A stretch of 64,000 nucleotides of DNA from Neodontobutis hainanensis (lineage: Eukaryota; Chordata; Actinopteri; Gobiiformes; Odontobutidae), in assembly GCA_024349245.1 (NCBI GenBank), contig JALDNG010000508.1:1-64000 (forward strand), in the 5' to 3' direction. This document shows, piece after piece, positions 21,270 to 33,016 of the stretch. Each line of letters begins with the position of its first letter. Position 1 is the first letter of the stretch. The notes under the pieces are model-generated. The model worked only from the letters and a program-made list of their open reading frames with translations. It was not told the origin of the DNA and searched no databases. Position numbers and translations under genes: made by a program.

Positions 21270-21345
21270 AAAGGGTCTATTTGGGGTGTAACGGTACACA
21301 AAAATCTCAGTTCGGTACATTTTGGTACACTGTCGGCACACAAAT
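21270..21345 (+). repeat. Fragment of a hAT-like interspersed repeat
   Basis: GGGGTGTAACGGTACACAAA...TCTCAGTTCGGTACATT matches a well-known vertebrate repeat beginning. The partner end was not found, so this is probably a fragment. Confidence 0.45.
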
Positions 21346-23183
21346 CTCGATGCATCCACTTGTGTTTTTGACGGGGAAGGCCAAAATTTTCCCATACAGA
21401 AAACCTTAATGATGTGGGATGGTCTGGCTTCATGTTGAGCACATAAAGTTTATGAAGAAGAAAAAATAAGTAATGGTACATTCTTGCATGTAGTCTATCA
21501 AATTTTAATTTGTTTGCTGGCATTGGATTCAATGTACAACACATTTTTTTCAAATCTTCTTCTTCTCACTGTGCTCCAGAGGAGAGAGCAAACCAGACAC
21601 AAGATGTGGATCTACCTCATGATGATTTACTAAAGGTTTTAAATCATGCAGTTATTATATTTTGAATACTAGTCGCTCTGTAGCTTTAAAGTTGATTTAA
21701 GATCAACCAGAGCAGGTTTACAGCAGCGGTCTGTGATACTCTGCTGATTAGACCTATAGAATATTAAACTGATAGACAGAAGTCTGTGTCACACTGGAAA
21801 TGGTGAAAAGAGAGTTTTGAAACCAACAATTAATAAACAGTGTGGTTTACCGTCTTCTACCTTAGCTTCAGTTTCACCTCCAGCTCCACTCTGCCCTGGC
21901 AGCATCTCATGAGCATGCATCTCCGCGGAGCTGCTCTGCTGTGAATGAGTCAGTCAGAGCGGGAGGACGACTGGAGCTGTGGCTGTGCAAAACTTTTTAA
22001 CCTAGATTAAATGTAGTTGTAAAAGTAAAGAAGCTAGAAGTTGTGTGCTGTTTGTGGACACTCTGCAAATTAGAGGGGTTAAATGTTCAGTCAGAAGTCA
22101 TTTTTTTTATCCATTAGATCCTTGTTAGACCAACAAAAATTTGACTAAAGGCTGAGACTGAAAAGCAAGTTGATATGGAACGGGTTCGACTGCAAACTGA
22201 GAAAATTAAATTGGATTTGCTTTATGAAGGGGCGAATTTGCGGTTGATGTCAAATTTTTATGAGGGACCCTAAAAAAAGATCTGTTCTGTTTGAGTGCAA
22301 AAAATTGGTCTGACAGGCAGACAGAGTTTTATTGTTGCAATCTATGTTAACGGGGCATGTCCAAGAGGTTTATTCTGTGTTAAGTGTTAAGTTTATCTGA
22401 ATTTTTTTAATGTAAAAAACGTATAAAAGATTTTGAAGCGTAAAAACTAAAATTCAGAAATTGGGAAAAGGGTGAAAGACAGACATCCATTGAGCCATGT
22501 GATAAAGATTTTGGACTGTTTTTCCTGGACGTGTTCATGTCCTTGGTGGTTAGTGACCAACACGTACGCATAAAACTGGGGTTAACACTCTTATAGTAGA
22601 GTTAGTGATGACATTTTCCGCTGCTACTGAGACGGTTTGTCCTTATGCACAACTCTGAGTTTGTTCTGGTGTGCAGACTGGTGTGCAGACTTGACTGTAA
22701 ACTCCTGCGTGGTGCTGTCGCTGGGGTGTGCATCATGCTTTGCTGCTTGGGTGGCTATGATACTGGGAAACAAATTGGTCGGTAGCTCAGTTTGGCCTGT
22801 TATTACACCACGGGCAGAGTGGTAAGTCCAGACCAGAATTTGAAATAGACCAAGCGGCCCAGAGAATAGGTTATACTACCACCTATAGGAGACCCTTTGG
22901 ACCCCATTAGTCCCTGTCGATGACACGCAAGTAATTGCAGCAGCAGCAGCTCACACACACACACAGCCACACACCCACCAACTACCCTTCCTCTGTGAGA
23001 GTTTCAGCAAGGTGTTCCCAATCTGTATGCGCCAAAAGCAGGCCTTGGTGAGGAGCAATGACTAGGTGGCCTGGGTTTTTTCTTTTATTCAAATTCAAGT
23101 GTTTATTTTCATGTGGACAATCAGTTTACCTGCACAATGAAACAATGGCAACAATTTATTCTTTAAATTTGTGAATAGAAGAC
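21346..23183. other. Gap, no gene recognised
   Basis: Mixed AT-rich DNA. A GC-richer patch, 21880-21995, with no ORF could be old exon or CpG-type DNA. 22170-22260 is open on the plus strand (MERVRLQTEKIKLD...) but short and followed by stops. A 62-codon plus ORF at 22637 has no domain. A short CA-rich run lies near 22950-22975. Confidence 0.35.

Positions 23184-23233
<50 letters not shown>
23184..23233 (+). repeat. (ATA/TAA)n microsatellite
   Basis: About 16 uninterrupted ATA repeats. They create the false poly-tyrosine minus ORF 23095-23361. Confidence 0.95.
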
Positions 23234-23234
<1 letters not shown>

Positions 23235-23845
23235 GCATGCTGAGAATTATGTGTTTTGTCCAATGAAACATTTGGAGAACGTAGTCTTTAGGCCGGCGGC
23301 AGGTACGGTAATTGAGCAACCCCTCCTGCATCAAGCAGTTTGTGTAATATATAGCCCACATGAGAGCCTGTCTTTTTATTTCTTGTTTCTGTTTTTCAAA
23401 AGAAGCATCTCTGAGTTAATTGGTGATTTTAATGTTATACTGTTTTCGGCATCTGTTTATTATAATATACACCCTAAAAGCTTTGAACTTGTAGTATTTG
23501 TCTACTGCCATCTAGGGGCCAGATGGCTTATTGACTTGAATGTTATCCAGAGCTGTATTCAGGGTGTGTCCCAGACAAATAAACTCACATTTATCAGTTC
23601 TTTGTCATGTGATCTTGTGTAGTGTAGTCTGTGGATTCTGGACTGTGTTGCTCTTTCCGTGCCCACCGGGCTGAGTCCAGGAGTCAGGCTAGTAGTGGTG
23701 GGCCAGTACTGTGAGAAAACTCTGCTCCAATGTCAAACAATTATCCCACTGCAAATTTCTTCTGTTTCGGAGAATTTCCAACTTTCTCAATTGCTTCAAT
23801 AGTTGTTATTTTCATTTTTTTTTTTAAATGACAAATTATAGATAT
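23234..23845. other. Gap, no gene recognised
   Basis: A 123-codon plus ORF (23251-23622) shows no domain and has AT-rich codon use unlike the real genes here. Nothing else is seen. Confidence 0.35.
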
Positions 23846-23846
23846 A

Positions 23847-25178
23847 CAATATTGTTCAAAATAATAGCAGTACAACGTGATTCACCAGAATAATCGAGGT
23901 TTTTAGTATATTTTTTACTGCTACATGGCAAACAAGTTATTGTGATTCTCAGAAAACAAACAAGACCCAGCATTCATGATATGCACGCTCTTAAGACTGT
24001 GCGATTGGAGAGGGGAAAACCTATAAAAAGATGCAAAAAATTATAGGCTGTTTAGCTAAAATGATCTCCAGTGCCCTAGAATGGAGAGCAAAACCAGGGA
24101 GACGAGGAAGAAAACGGAAGACAACCACCAAAATGGATCAAAGAATAACAAGAATGACAAAGGCTCAGCCAATGATCAGCTCCAGGATGATCAAAGACAG
24201 TCTGGAGTTACCTGTAAGTACTGTGACAGTTAGATGTCTGTGTGAAGCAAATTTTCAAGAATCCCTCGCAAAGTCCCTCTGTTAAAAAAAAGGCATGTGC
24301 AGAAGAGGCCACAACACATCAACTGGCCTAAAGAGAACTGGAGGATTTTGTGACTGATGAGAGTAAAATTGTTCTTTTTTGGTCCAAGGGCCACAGACAG
24401 TTTGTGAGACGACCCCCTAACTCTGAATTCAAGCCACAGTGCACAGTGAAGACAGTGAAGACAGTGAAGCAAGCATCATGATATGGGCATGTTTCTCCTA
24501 CTATGGTGTCGGGCCTATTTATCACATACCAGGGATCATGGATCAGTTTGATTTGTCAAAATACTTGAAGAGGTCATGTTAACATTATACTGAAGAGGAC
24601 ATGCCCTTGAAATGTTTTTTTCAACAAGACAATGACCCCAAACACACGAGTAAGCAAGCAAAGTCTTGGTTCCAAACCAATCCAAAATTAATGTTATGGA
24701 GTTGCCAGCCCAATCCCCGGACATTAATCCAATCAAGAAGCTGTTTCTGAAGCAAAACCAAGAAATGTAAATGATTTGTGGAATGTTGTTAAAGAATCAT
24801 GGAGTGGAAAAACAGCTGAGATTTGCTACAAGTTGGTGCCACACAGATGTGAAGCAGTTTAAGAAAACTGTGGTCATACAAGTAAATATTTGTTTAGTGA
24901 TTCACAGGTTTGCTAAATCCTAGAAACAAAAACATTTGTACAAAATAGTTTTGAGTTTGTACAGGCAACGACATATTTAGCTATATATTTTTTTTTTTTT
25001 TATTAACACACCCCTTTCAAATAATTGCCAAACACGATCATGAATGCTGGGTCTTGTTTGTTTTCTGAGAATCTACTGCACCTACTGGTAACTTCTTTGC
25101 CACTTAGCAATAAATATTATACTAAAAACATGGATTATTCTGGTTAGTCACATTGTACTGCAATATTTTGAACAATAC
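23847..25178 (+). mobile_element. Tc1-type DNA transposon with ~200-bp inverted ends, dead transposase
   Basis: The left end CAATATTGTTCAAAATAATAGCAGT is mirrored at the right end (complement of ACTGCAATATTTTGAACAATACT). Inner blocks are also mirrored: CCAGAATAAT, and TTCTCAGAAAACAAACAAGACCCAGCATTCATGAT at 23945-23985 versus its complement at 25040-25075. A plus-strand transposase remnant at 24030-24890 shows the GRRGRKRKTT linker, INWPKENWRILWLMR near 24320, FNKTMTPNT near 24630 and LWNVVKESW near 24780. Numerous stops and frameshifts make it inactive. The TA flank is clear only on the left. Confidence 0.8.
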
Positions 25179-25487
25179 TTTATGTCAATGGTTTTGCAAT
25201 TTCTTCAGGTACCGTTTTAACCTTTTTCATGTCGATTTTATTACAATCCTTCATTGTTTTTAATAACTCACTTCTTCATTACATTCAATATTCTTTATCC
25301 TATGGCATAAATATATAAATACACAAAAAATACCTTATTAAAAACTACATCTACATCCTTACTCTTTGACATTGTGTTTCTTTGTGTGTGACACATAGAC
25401 ACAGCACTTCAGAGTGAGACCTATTCTTAGTTCGGTTTTTGCTTTGAGTTCACCTGTTGTTGAAATATTATGTCTCAAATCAAAGGC
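25179..25487. other. Gap, no gene recognised
   Basis: AT-rich, nothing seen. Confidence 0.3.
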
Positions 25488-25842
25488 TTAGGCCTCTGTA
25501 ACAGCAGGTTGAGGTAAGTGCCAGGACAGGAAGAGACAAAGCAGTGTGATCAGATTCGAAACATCTTCTATTTGTCTTGGTCAAAAGTCAACCTAAATAT
25601 ACTTCAAAGTACTAAAATAGAGTTGAGCCACCTTTAGCATGGATTAGGTTGACCTATCTGTTTTATTAAAACAAGATAATGCTCCAAATATTTACAGTTT
25701 GTGGAATAATAACCAGCAGAACTTTGATTTACATTTGATGCATACAGTGGAACAGGTGAAGACTAAAGTGCTGTGATGTTGTCAACATGACGCTCTGATT
25801 TACCCTCTTGTCCGGACATCCTTCATGTGGCCGGTAACAGCA
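25488..25842 (-). repeat. Inverted duplication partner B
   Basis: Reverse-orientation copy of 16681-17055 (see that entry). It ends sharply at 25842, where a 41-bp piece of rbm4-like sequence begins. It carries no Ig-receptor exons, only the flank. Confidence 0.8.
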
Positions 25843-25881
25843 GGGGGTACAGGCTCAGGGGCCACTCGCCTGAGCGGGCTA
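25841..25881 (+). repeat. 41-bp insert matching rbm4 coding sequence
   Basis: Matches 30791-30831 in exon 2 of the first RBM4-family gene at 38 of 41 positions. On the minus strand the source encodes SPLRRVPPAPVPT. The neighbours on either side do not match rbm4. It is too short to be a processed pseudogene and reads as filler DNA copied during repair. Confidence 0.75.
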
Positions 25882-25885
25882 TTAT

Positions 25886-25931
25886 CAATAGCACTATTGA
25901 AATTTCTTCAATAGTGCTATTGAAGAAATTT
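25886..25931. repeat. Nested perfect palindromes
   Basis: 25900-25931 is a palindrome with 15-bp arms (AAATTTCTTCAATAG) around TG. An overlapping pair, 25886-25901 and 25907-25922, is also an exact inverted repeat. Directly adjoins the 41-bp rbm4-like insert. Confidence 0.85.
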
Positions 25932-26640
25932 GTCTGGTGTCATTCACTTGAGTCCTGAGAAACAGTTCAAATAATTTATCTCACCCTGCACAAAATCTCT
26001 CAATTTTTCACAATTTGGACATTTGACATAACATGATATATGTCCTGCCTCCGTTGGAGAAGACACGGACTGTGGCCAGAAACAGATTACACATCCATCA
26101 CCACAACCCCTTGTTATCATCGGTGTTTAAGTGAGACGAGACTGACTTCAGCACTGAAGTCTGGGTAGAGGAGAGCCAAGCTACTGATGCATGTTTGTGC
26201 CTTAAAAACAACCACTAAAGCTAACTGTCACAGTCATAACCAGGACAGAGGTGCTTTTCTCACGTTTGCAAAGCATGTAACCTCCCAGTAAATAAAACCC
26301 AGATTCTTGTAAATGAAAAGCACATTAACACCACAGTCTCACAACAAAACAATAAACCAGAAGCCCTCACCACATCCTCCTGTTGTGGCCAGATTCACGG
26401 TTCAAAGTACTACCTGACAATAGCCTACTGTATGCAGCTGTAAATACTAGGTTGATCTTTTGTTTAGTCTCTATTTACAAAGTCAGTCTTCTTATAAAAT
26501 CATCAAAATCTTCAGGGTCTTTTATTATTATATGATCATAGTCATGATGCTTGGCGGTTTACCAGACTCCTATTAGCCTTTAGCAGTAAATAATGCAAAA
26601 TAAAGACAGTGAAACATTTTCAGACTTTAAAAGAAGATTA
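25932..26640. other. Gap, no gene recognised
   Basis: No ORF of interest, no repeat family recognised. Confidence 0.3.
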
Positions 26641-28620
26641 CGTCTACAGACATATGGGATGAAAACGTATGCCACGCTAAGATAGAAATGTTAACAAGAG
26701 GTATACCAACGACAACGGAAACGGTAAAGATACTAATGTCATATAAGTGTGAAATAAAAGGACATAAGGCAAGAAAATGTACCCAAAAAGTTTGGGGCAA
26801 CTTCTGCAAAAGCAACACACACCAAGCTTCTTGTGTAAAACGAAAGAAAACAGGACAATGCCAGAAAAGTCACAGATGAGCAAATTAGTGACTGCCTTTT
26901 CAAAACGAAACATGTCAAGGATTAGAGTTTAACACGCAAAGTAAAAATGAAAGGCATTACGGTAGATGCAGGAGCGACATCTCACATCATAAACAACAGA
27001 AAGAAATGTACAAGCTTTAATGACACATTCCAACCAGAGCCTCACTCAGTAGAACTCACTGATGGGACCAGATGCCAGAACGGCAACGATACATATAGCA
27101 TAGACAACGTATTATATGATACATAGACAACGTATTATATGATACATAGACAACAATGGACGAGAGAACAGAGGACAATTATGAGATGCTCTGTATTTGC
27201 CCTCATATTCACAGTCACATAATCACCAAATATGTTAACAGATCTGAGAAATTGTATTATCTACCAACTTCTGATGCAAAGAGTGAGTAATGTAAAGTAT
27301 GTCATGATCTGGCACAAGATTTTTGGATCTAATTACAAAGATGTAATCATGCTTCAAAATGTAATCAAAAGTATGGAGATAAAAGTAGTCCTGTAAAGGC
27401 TAATGAGCTGTGTGAAATCTGTACCCAAGAAAAATTCACTCAAACAAGAAGTAGGGAGCCACACAGTAAAGTAAAGAACCCTATGGAACTTTTCCATACT
27501 GAGCTGGGAGGCCCAATGAAAACCGTGAGCATAGATGGTATTTCACAGATGACTATTCAGGGGCTATATTAGTGCACTTCCTAAAGTCCAGGAGGGATGC
27601 AGTTCTTAGTTGACATCTCAAATTATAGAGAGGTAAAGTTTATACGCTCAGATAACGGCACTGACTTTACAGAGACTTTCAGATATTGTTAACAAAGAAT
27701 ATCATCAGACACGGAGACCTCTGCACCTTACTCGTCCCACCAAAACAGCACAGCAGAGAGAAGCTGGTCAACCCTGTACGATATAGCTAGATGCCTTTGT
27801 GAAACTATGCTATTCAGACAGCTGCCCATGTAAGGAACAGATGTTATAACAGACAAACAAAGAAAACAGCATACAACTACCAAATGTGTCTCGAATGCTA
27901 AAATTTAGATCGACATGTTTCAGCTACAAGTATGAAAAAGGCTAATTAGATTCCAGATGTGAACAAGGCATTTTTGCAGGTTACAATAAAAACAGCTCAG
28001 CCTATCTGGTATACCACCCTGAAAAAGAGAAAATTCCAAAAGCACAGGTTGGTAAAATTAACAACCAGAACAAGCAAAGAGAAATAAATACACACTTTTG
28101 AGCCAGTGATGGGATATGACTTCAGAAATGACAATACAGTTTGTGACAGTGATGAGAAAGATGAAAACACAGGTGAGCCTAAAGACATTTCACAAAATGA
28201 TCCTGAGGCTTTGTGTGAACAAGCTGGGACTGAGCAACCAAAAGGAAATACTGAGAATGTGACGAGGAGAAACCCACTGAGAATAAAGCAGAAAGCAGCT
28301 TATCTCCACACAAGTTTGTAATTTGTCCATTGTGTCATTACTCTCAAAATCTAGACTGATGACACAATATATTGAAATGACACAGACTATTGTTATCGAG
28401 CAGTGTGTGACATTTCACAAACTTACAGGAGGCAGTGACATCATCCGAGTCACGACAGTGGTAAAATGCCATGGATGAGGAGATGCAATGGAAAATGAGA
28501 CATTCAAAATGACCCAATTAGCACCAGGTAAACAAGCACTCAGAGGAAGAGGGCTTTATGACCTGAAAAACAGACTTGGATGGATCTAGTAATGCAAGTT
28601 TGTTTACAGAGGATAATGAG
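26641..28620 (+). mobile_element. Ty1/Copia-type LTR retrotransposon body, degenerate
   Basis: Plus-strand frames, broken by stops and shifts, give in order: a decayed zinc knuckle (CEIKGHKARKC near 26750), protease (TVDAGATSHI near 26960), the integrase zinc-binding part (CEICTQEKFTQ near 27415, MELFHTELGGPM near 27485), the integrase core (SDNGTDFTE near 27650; SAPYSSHQNSTAERSW near 27725) and the start of reverse transcriptase (MDEEMQ near 28470, PGKQALRGRGLYDLKN near 28525). Protease-integrase-reverse transcriptase order defines Copia. The rest of the reverse transcriptase, RNase H and both LTRs are missing. A 23-bp tandem duplication (CATAGACAACGTATTATATG) lies at 27098-27145. The acidic ORF 28106-28321 is the integrase-RT linker. 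Confidence 0.85.
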
Positions 28621-29389
28621 TGAAGAATTAATTACCCAGTGAGCTAACGGTGAGTTGGGGTGTTGGGTATTGGGTGATGTAGCACTCTTACGGTTCCCCT
28701 TATGTTTTGGTTACTTTTATTTTGTAGCGTTGTTCTTCCTGTTTGTTTTTTTATTCCAGTTCTTGTTTGTCATTAAAAATGTTTATGTACTCCACCTTAA
28801 CACCAATCATCGATTATTATATTTTCTTCAGTCCAAAAGGGTCTCTGACGGTGTTATTTTGATAAAATCAAATATCACTACGGTAATAGCAGTGCTTCAA
28901 TTTGGGTAGGCTAAAGAGAATTACAGGAAGGAAATAAAAAAATAGTAAATAAAAATGTGTATATAAGGGAAATAATGATTCTGTTTATTTTCTTGCAATT
29001 GTTTTTATTTTCTTGCACCACTACCATGATTACTACACTGTAGTGACATATTTCAGCAGCCAGGGGGGGCAGTGCCGCCTCACATAACCCGCCCATGCTC
29101 GTATAAAAATGCTTTACTTTACAGATACAGGGGATGGCTCATCTTATCCCTCTTTCTCCTACCCTTTAGTTTTTGTACTGTTGCATTATGCCCCCATCTC
29201 TCCAACTTTATGGAAAACAACCAGTCTGTTTTTGCTAAAAACTTTAGTGGTTTTAGTTCACCAGCTCGTTAAATGAATGGGAAAGTCCGGTACTTTTGAT
29301 CCCAAATGCGTGCGCAGTTTGTCGATGACGTCTCTTCTTTTTTTTTTTATTTAAGAAAATAAAAAGGGGACAAATTCTTGAAGGGTCCA
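28621..29389. other. Gap, no gene recognised
   Basis: AT-rich. GCAGTGCCGCCTCACATAACCCGCCC near 29070 is GC-rich but has no ORF. Nothing else is seen. Confidence 0.3.
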
Positions 29390-30495
29390 TTTAACTTTAT
29401 TTCATTGGGAACAAGACTGAACACATCTCAAAATACATAAGGACTGTTAGGCCACTTTTTTGCACTCTGAAAATAGACTTGACTAAATGAAAGACAAATT
29501 AGCCGTGAAAGGTTTTATTCATTTTTAATCTGTGGCACATACAAACTCCCACAACAGTTTTTTCTTGAGTGTAAAAAAATGACAGCTGGTGTATGACTAG
29601 TTAACAGAAAGAGCTACTGACAGCTACTGCTAAAAATGTGATGTTGGAAGCCAAGAAAATCTCTCTAACATATGCCATACATATTTTTAAACAATAGTGC
29701 TATTAATATGTAGCCTTTCCAGTACATCCCAGAACTTACCTGTTATTATGGAATTCCCAGAAGTCATTCCCCCAGAGTCAGAGTGACTGTTGATGACTCA
29801 CTAGCTGCAGGAGCATGGCTGGATTTGAGACACGTTATGATCAAGACTGCATTTGTGGTCAAAGGGGAACGTAATGCTGATGGATGAGGACACTTATCTG
29901 ACGAAAAGTACACCACGTTTGAAAAACGCTTGCTCATAAAACACAGCAGAACGTCGAGTGAAATGTTTCCCAACGGTTCCATAAAGAAGTTAGCGCTGGG
30001 CTTTACTTGTGAGCCAGACGTTACATTTGGCGTTTATTGAAAACAACTGAGACAGGGCACAAATGTAAGGGTGCGGTTTGCGAGAACGTCTGTTTATCAG
30101 CCATTTTCTACATCTTTACAGCCGCAGTTACAGTTAGATATTACAGCAGCGCCACAGTCACTTGGTTTAAAACGTGCAGATTTGATTTAATCCCACACAG
30201 TTATGTCTACAGTCACAAGTTTCGCCTGATATTTACACAGCACTAGTTACTCTAATGGTTATTGAAAAGCCAATATGATATAAGTATTATAATTCTACAA
30301 CACATTCACAAACTAAAACTCAAGGGAAAGAACAAAGTGTGTAAAATGTCCCAAAAAGATAAAAAAAAATATATAAGATAGACGTCAGCAATTCAGTTCA
30401 TCTACACCACAGAACATAACGCGCTCCGCCGCAGAAAGAGGATAGCACCGCGTACATCAGGAAGGACGAGCGGCGACGCAGTCGAGACGACAGTC
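29390..30495 (-). other. Terminal untranslated exon of the first RBM4-family gene (inferred)
   Basis: A splice acceptor on the minus strand (TTCTTTCAG before GACTGTCGTC) sets the exon start at 30495. Its first ~100 bases (GATGTACGCGGTGCTATC...GCGGCGGAGCGCGTT) are similar to the matching exon of the second gene at 42246. The polyadenylation signal could be at 29397-29402 or 30033-30038 (AATAAA on the minus strand). The low end is uncertain. Confidence 0.5.
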
Positions 30496-30683
30496 CTGAA
30501 AGAAGAGCAGACGACACACATGAACTAAGAGTAAACAGTGCACGACGTTCCACCTGTAATGCAGCGCGCTGACTTTTCCCCCTTTTCGTAACGACTTTTG
30601 TAACGACAGGCTGTGTCTGCAGTTTGTGTGACGCAAGTATCATTTAGCAGAGACGTGACGAGCTCAGGCCTCCTCTCACCTTT

Positions 30684-31754
30684 TCAATAAGCATATCGTG
30701 CAGGCGGCGGCGGGGGCAGGCGCTCGGCGTAGGGGTCTCTGGCATATCCCTGAGGCATTCGAGGGCGGTCGTAGCTGTAGCCATTAGCTGCAGTGGGTAC
30801 AGGCGCAGGGGGCACTCGCCTGAGCGGGCTACGATCTCGGGCGTAGTACGAGGACGGAGGAGGCGGGAGAGGCCGGCGCTCATATGGGTCAAGGGGCAGA
30901 CGGTCTCGGGCAATGGATGAGGGCGGAGGGGGTGGGACGCCGGCTCGCTGGTCGTCGAAGGGCGAACTGTACGGACGGGCTCGGTACTTCTCATAGTAAT
31001 CTACCACGCTGTACCTTTCCCTCTCGCCTTCATAGGGACGCTCTGGGTAAACAGGGCGTCTGGGAGGAGGGGGTGGCAGAGGGGGTGGCGGGGGGTAAGC
31101 TGGGGGGCCGTAGCGGCCCCTCATGTAGCTGGGAGGAGGGGGGTCATGCCTTTCCCCTGGATACCGAGGGGGCCAGTAGTCAGGAGGAGGAGGAGGGGGG
31201 AAGTTGTCCTGCTCCTCATTTCTGGGCCGACTCTTGGAGATCTGTACATGGATGCGTTTGCCTGAACACACAGCACACGTTCAGCATTAGACATGGAATT
31301 ATTATTACTATAACCTTCAGCAACACCATTCACAGCTGTTCTTACCTTGGAATTCAGAGTTGTCCAGCTCCTTAAGGGCATCCATTGCCTCATCATAGTT
31401 AGGCATATGCACAAAAGCAAAATTTTTGACTATGGCACACTCTGAGACTGTACCATACTCCTCAAAGAGAGCACGGAGTTCATCGTCACAACCTTTCTCT
31501 ACATTGGCTACATGTAGTTTGACTGGACCCTGGTTCTTCCCGTGGCTGGCCTCCACATTCATGGGTGTGCCATGGAGCATATGGTGGCGCAGGTTCTTGA
31601 TGGCTCTGGTGGCAGCCTTTCGGTCCTCCATGTGGACAAAAGCATAGTTCTTGATGATGGAACATTCCATGACTGTGCCATACTCCGAGAAGAGTTCCTC
31701 TAGTTCTTCTTGGCTCGTCTCCACGGCCAGATTACCTACAAATATCTTCACCAT
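30684..31754 (-). CDS. rbm4: RBM4-family RNA-binding protein, copy 1
   Basis: Coding exons 31346-31754 and 30684-31261 (987 nt, 328 aa), phase-1 intron, ATG 31754 in context CCACCATGG. RRM1 (residues ~3-70) has IFVGNL and YAFVHM; RRM2 (~80-145) has LHVANVEKG and FAFVHM. Then come KRIHVQISKSRPR and a proline/tyrosine/arginine-rich tail with YPERPYEGERERYS, VVDYYEKYRARPY, LDPYERRPL and YYARDRSPLRRV, ending ARYAY. The tail motifs DPYxR and RDRSPLRR occur in RBM4, but the CCHC zinc knuckle of mammalian RBM4 is absent and the tail is shorter. RBM4 proteins regulate alternative splicing and mRNA translation, shuttling between nucleus and cytoplasm. A further splice donor follows the stop (TGA AAAG, then GTGAG, exon end 30680). 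Which numbered fish rbm4 copy this is cannot be told. Confidence 0.9.
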
Positions 31755-31763
31755 GGTGGGCAA

Positions 31764-32340
31764 TCTGGCATTAAACAAATTTGATGACAAAACAAGAAAG
31801 GATTAAATACAGTTTAGACAGGAAAAACCTTGCTGGCTAGTGCGTTTGATTTTAATCTATGACGACGAGTCTTTGTCAACACAAAATGGCGGATGCTAAT
31901 TTACAATCGATTAAAGCACACTGCATTGAATGTTTGTGGTTAACATTCTTTGTTTTATTTAGTATCAAAACGGAACCCGTATACTAGCTTCCATTTGAGT
32001 GTAGTATTATGCGTCTGTTTACCTTTTACTAACAATTTCCTAACGTTAACGCCTCTCCGACAGACAACATGGGTCACACATAGCGTTATTAATGCTACGA
32101 AATAATGTATTGGTCACGAAAAGACAAACCCCTCAAATCTATTTTATAGGTTATCAACTTGAAAAGGACTCCACCAACAACCGATATATATATTTCAGTT
32201 ACCTAACTGCGCCGGTAAGCCTCGACAATGACTTTTAAAATAAAAGTCCTCTTGTAGGCCTCTCCTGCCGAACACCGGCTTCCGTGTGTCTTTTGTTTGG
32301 GAACTTCTTCGTGTGTTTACTTCCGGGTTGATTCTCCGTT
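31764..32340 (-). promoter_or_regulatory. 5' untranslated exon and promoter region of RBM4-family copy 1
   Basis: An acceptor (TGCCAG) sets the coding-exon start at 31764. A matching donor (GTTAG, then GTAACTG) ends a candidate first exon at 32203, with the transcription start probably near 32250-32330. An ETS-type site (ACTTCCGGG) lies at 32319-32327. There is no TATA box, as expected for a housekeeping gene. Confidence 0.45.
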
Positions 32341-32954
32341 TGGGTGTAGAAACGCCCTCTAACGACTACAAGTATGTAGTACAAACGAGTGAAAAGCAGA
32401 GATCTGACAATTCCTTTTACCTTGTAGTTAGTCGCGTGTGAAGAAATGCTATAATGGAAGAAGGCTTTAAAAAAAATTAACACTAAAGTGATTTATAAAT
32501 TCCCTGTGCAAAGAAAGTCAAATAAAAATCCACTCCTTAGTAATTACATTCTTAGTGCACAGTTTTCCTTTAAATAACAATAGAACAAGAAATAAAACTA
32601 GTTAGTAGTCCTGGGTATGGTCGGCTCAAGCCTCTCTCATAGAAAAGCTTAAAAGGTTCTCGAGTAGGGCGCCACTATACAACAATATACCTCCGTCCAC
32701 CAGAAGGCAGGCTCCAAAAGCAGAAATATAAGGACAAATCCAATGGCAACTTTACAAGTGTAAAAATCATGTTTACAGCCTGGTACAAAAGATGGGACAG
32801 CTGCTGCAGTAAACATTAGACTGTTTCTGTTTATTCCCATCTTTCTGAACATTACTTTCAAAGAGCTGCAGCAGTTTTCTATGACATAGGGACTCAGTAT
32901 TTGAGGCACAGGTTATGCTTGCGTTTAATGCAGTGTAGATGATAAATACAATGT
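32341..32954. other. Gap, no gene recognised
   Basis: AT-rich sequence, no ORF of interest. Confidence 0.3.
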
Positions 32955-33016
32955 TTAGTCAGCCACAAGGCTCTTTCTTAATAAATCTATTAAGAAAGAG
33001 CCTTGTGGCTGACTAA
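32955..33016. repeat. Perfect 29-bp hairpin with 4-base loop
   Basis: 32955-32983 and 32988-33016 are exact reverse complements (TTAGTCAGCCACAAGGCTCT... / ...AGAGCCTTGTGGCTGACTAA) around AATC. No other member is seen in the window. There is no T-run after it, so it is not a terminator. Confidence 0.92.

Noticed and set aside
22637..22825. Cysteine-rich 62-codon plus ORF
   Set aside because: No signal of splicing, conservation or a known cysteine spacing. It is probably chance.
23095..23361. Minus-strand ORF with poly-tyrosine
   Set aside because: Produced by the (ATA)n microsatellite.
29764..29982. 72-codon minus ORF near the end of rbm4 copy 1
   Set aside because: It lies in the inferred 3' untranslated exon, with no similarity to anything and no counterpart downstream of copy 2.
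30884..31375. 163-codon plus-strand ORF over rbm4 copy 1 (and 42465-43088 over copy 2)
   Set aside because: Antisense of the GC-rich proline-coding exon. The splice sites, RRMs and paralogue conservation belong to the minus strand.
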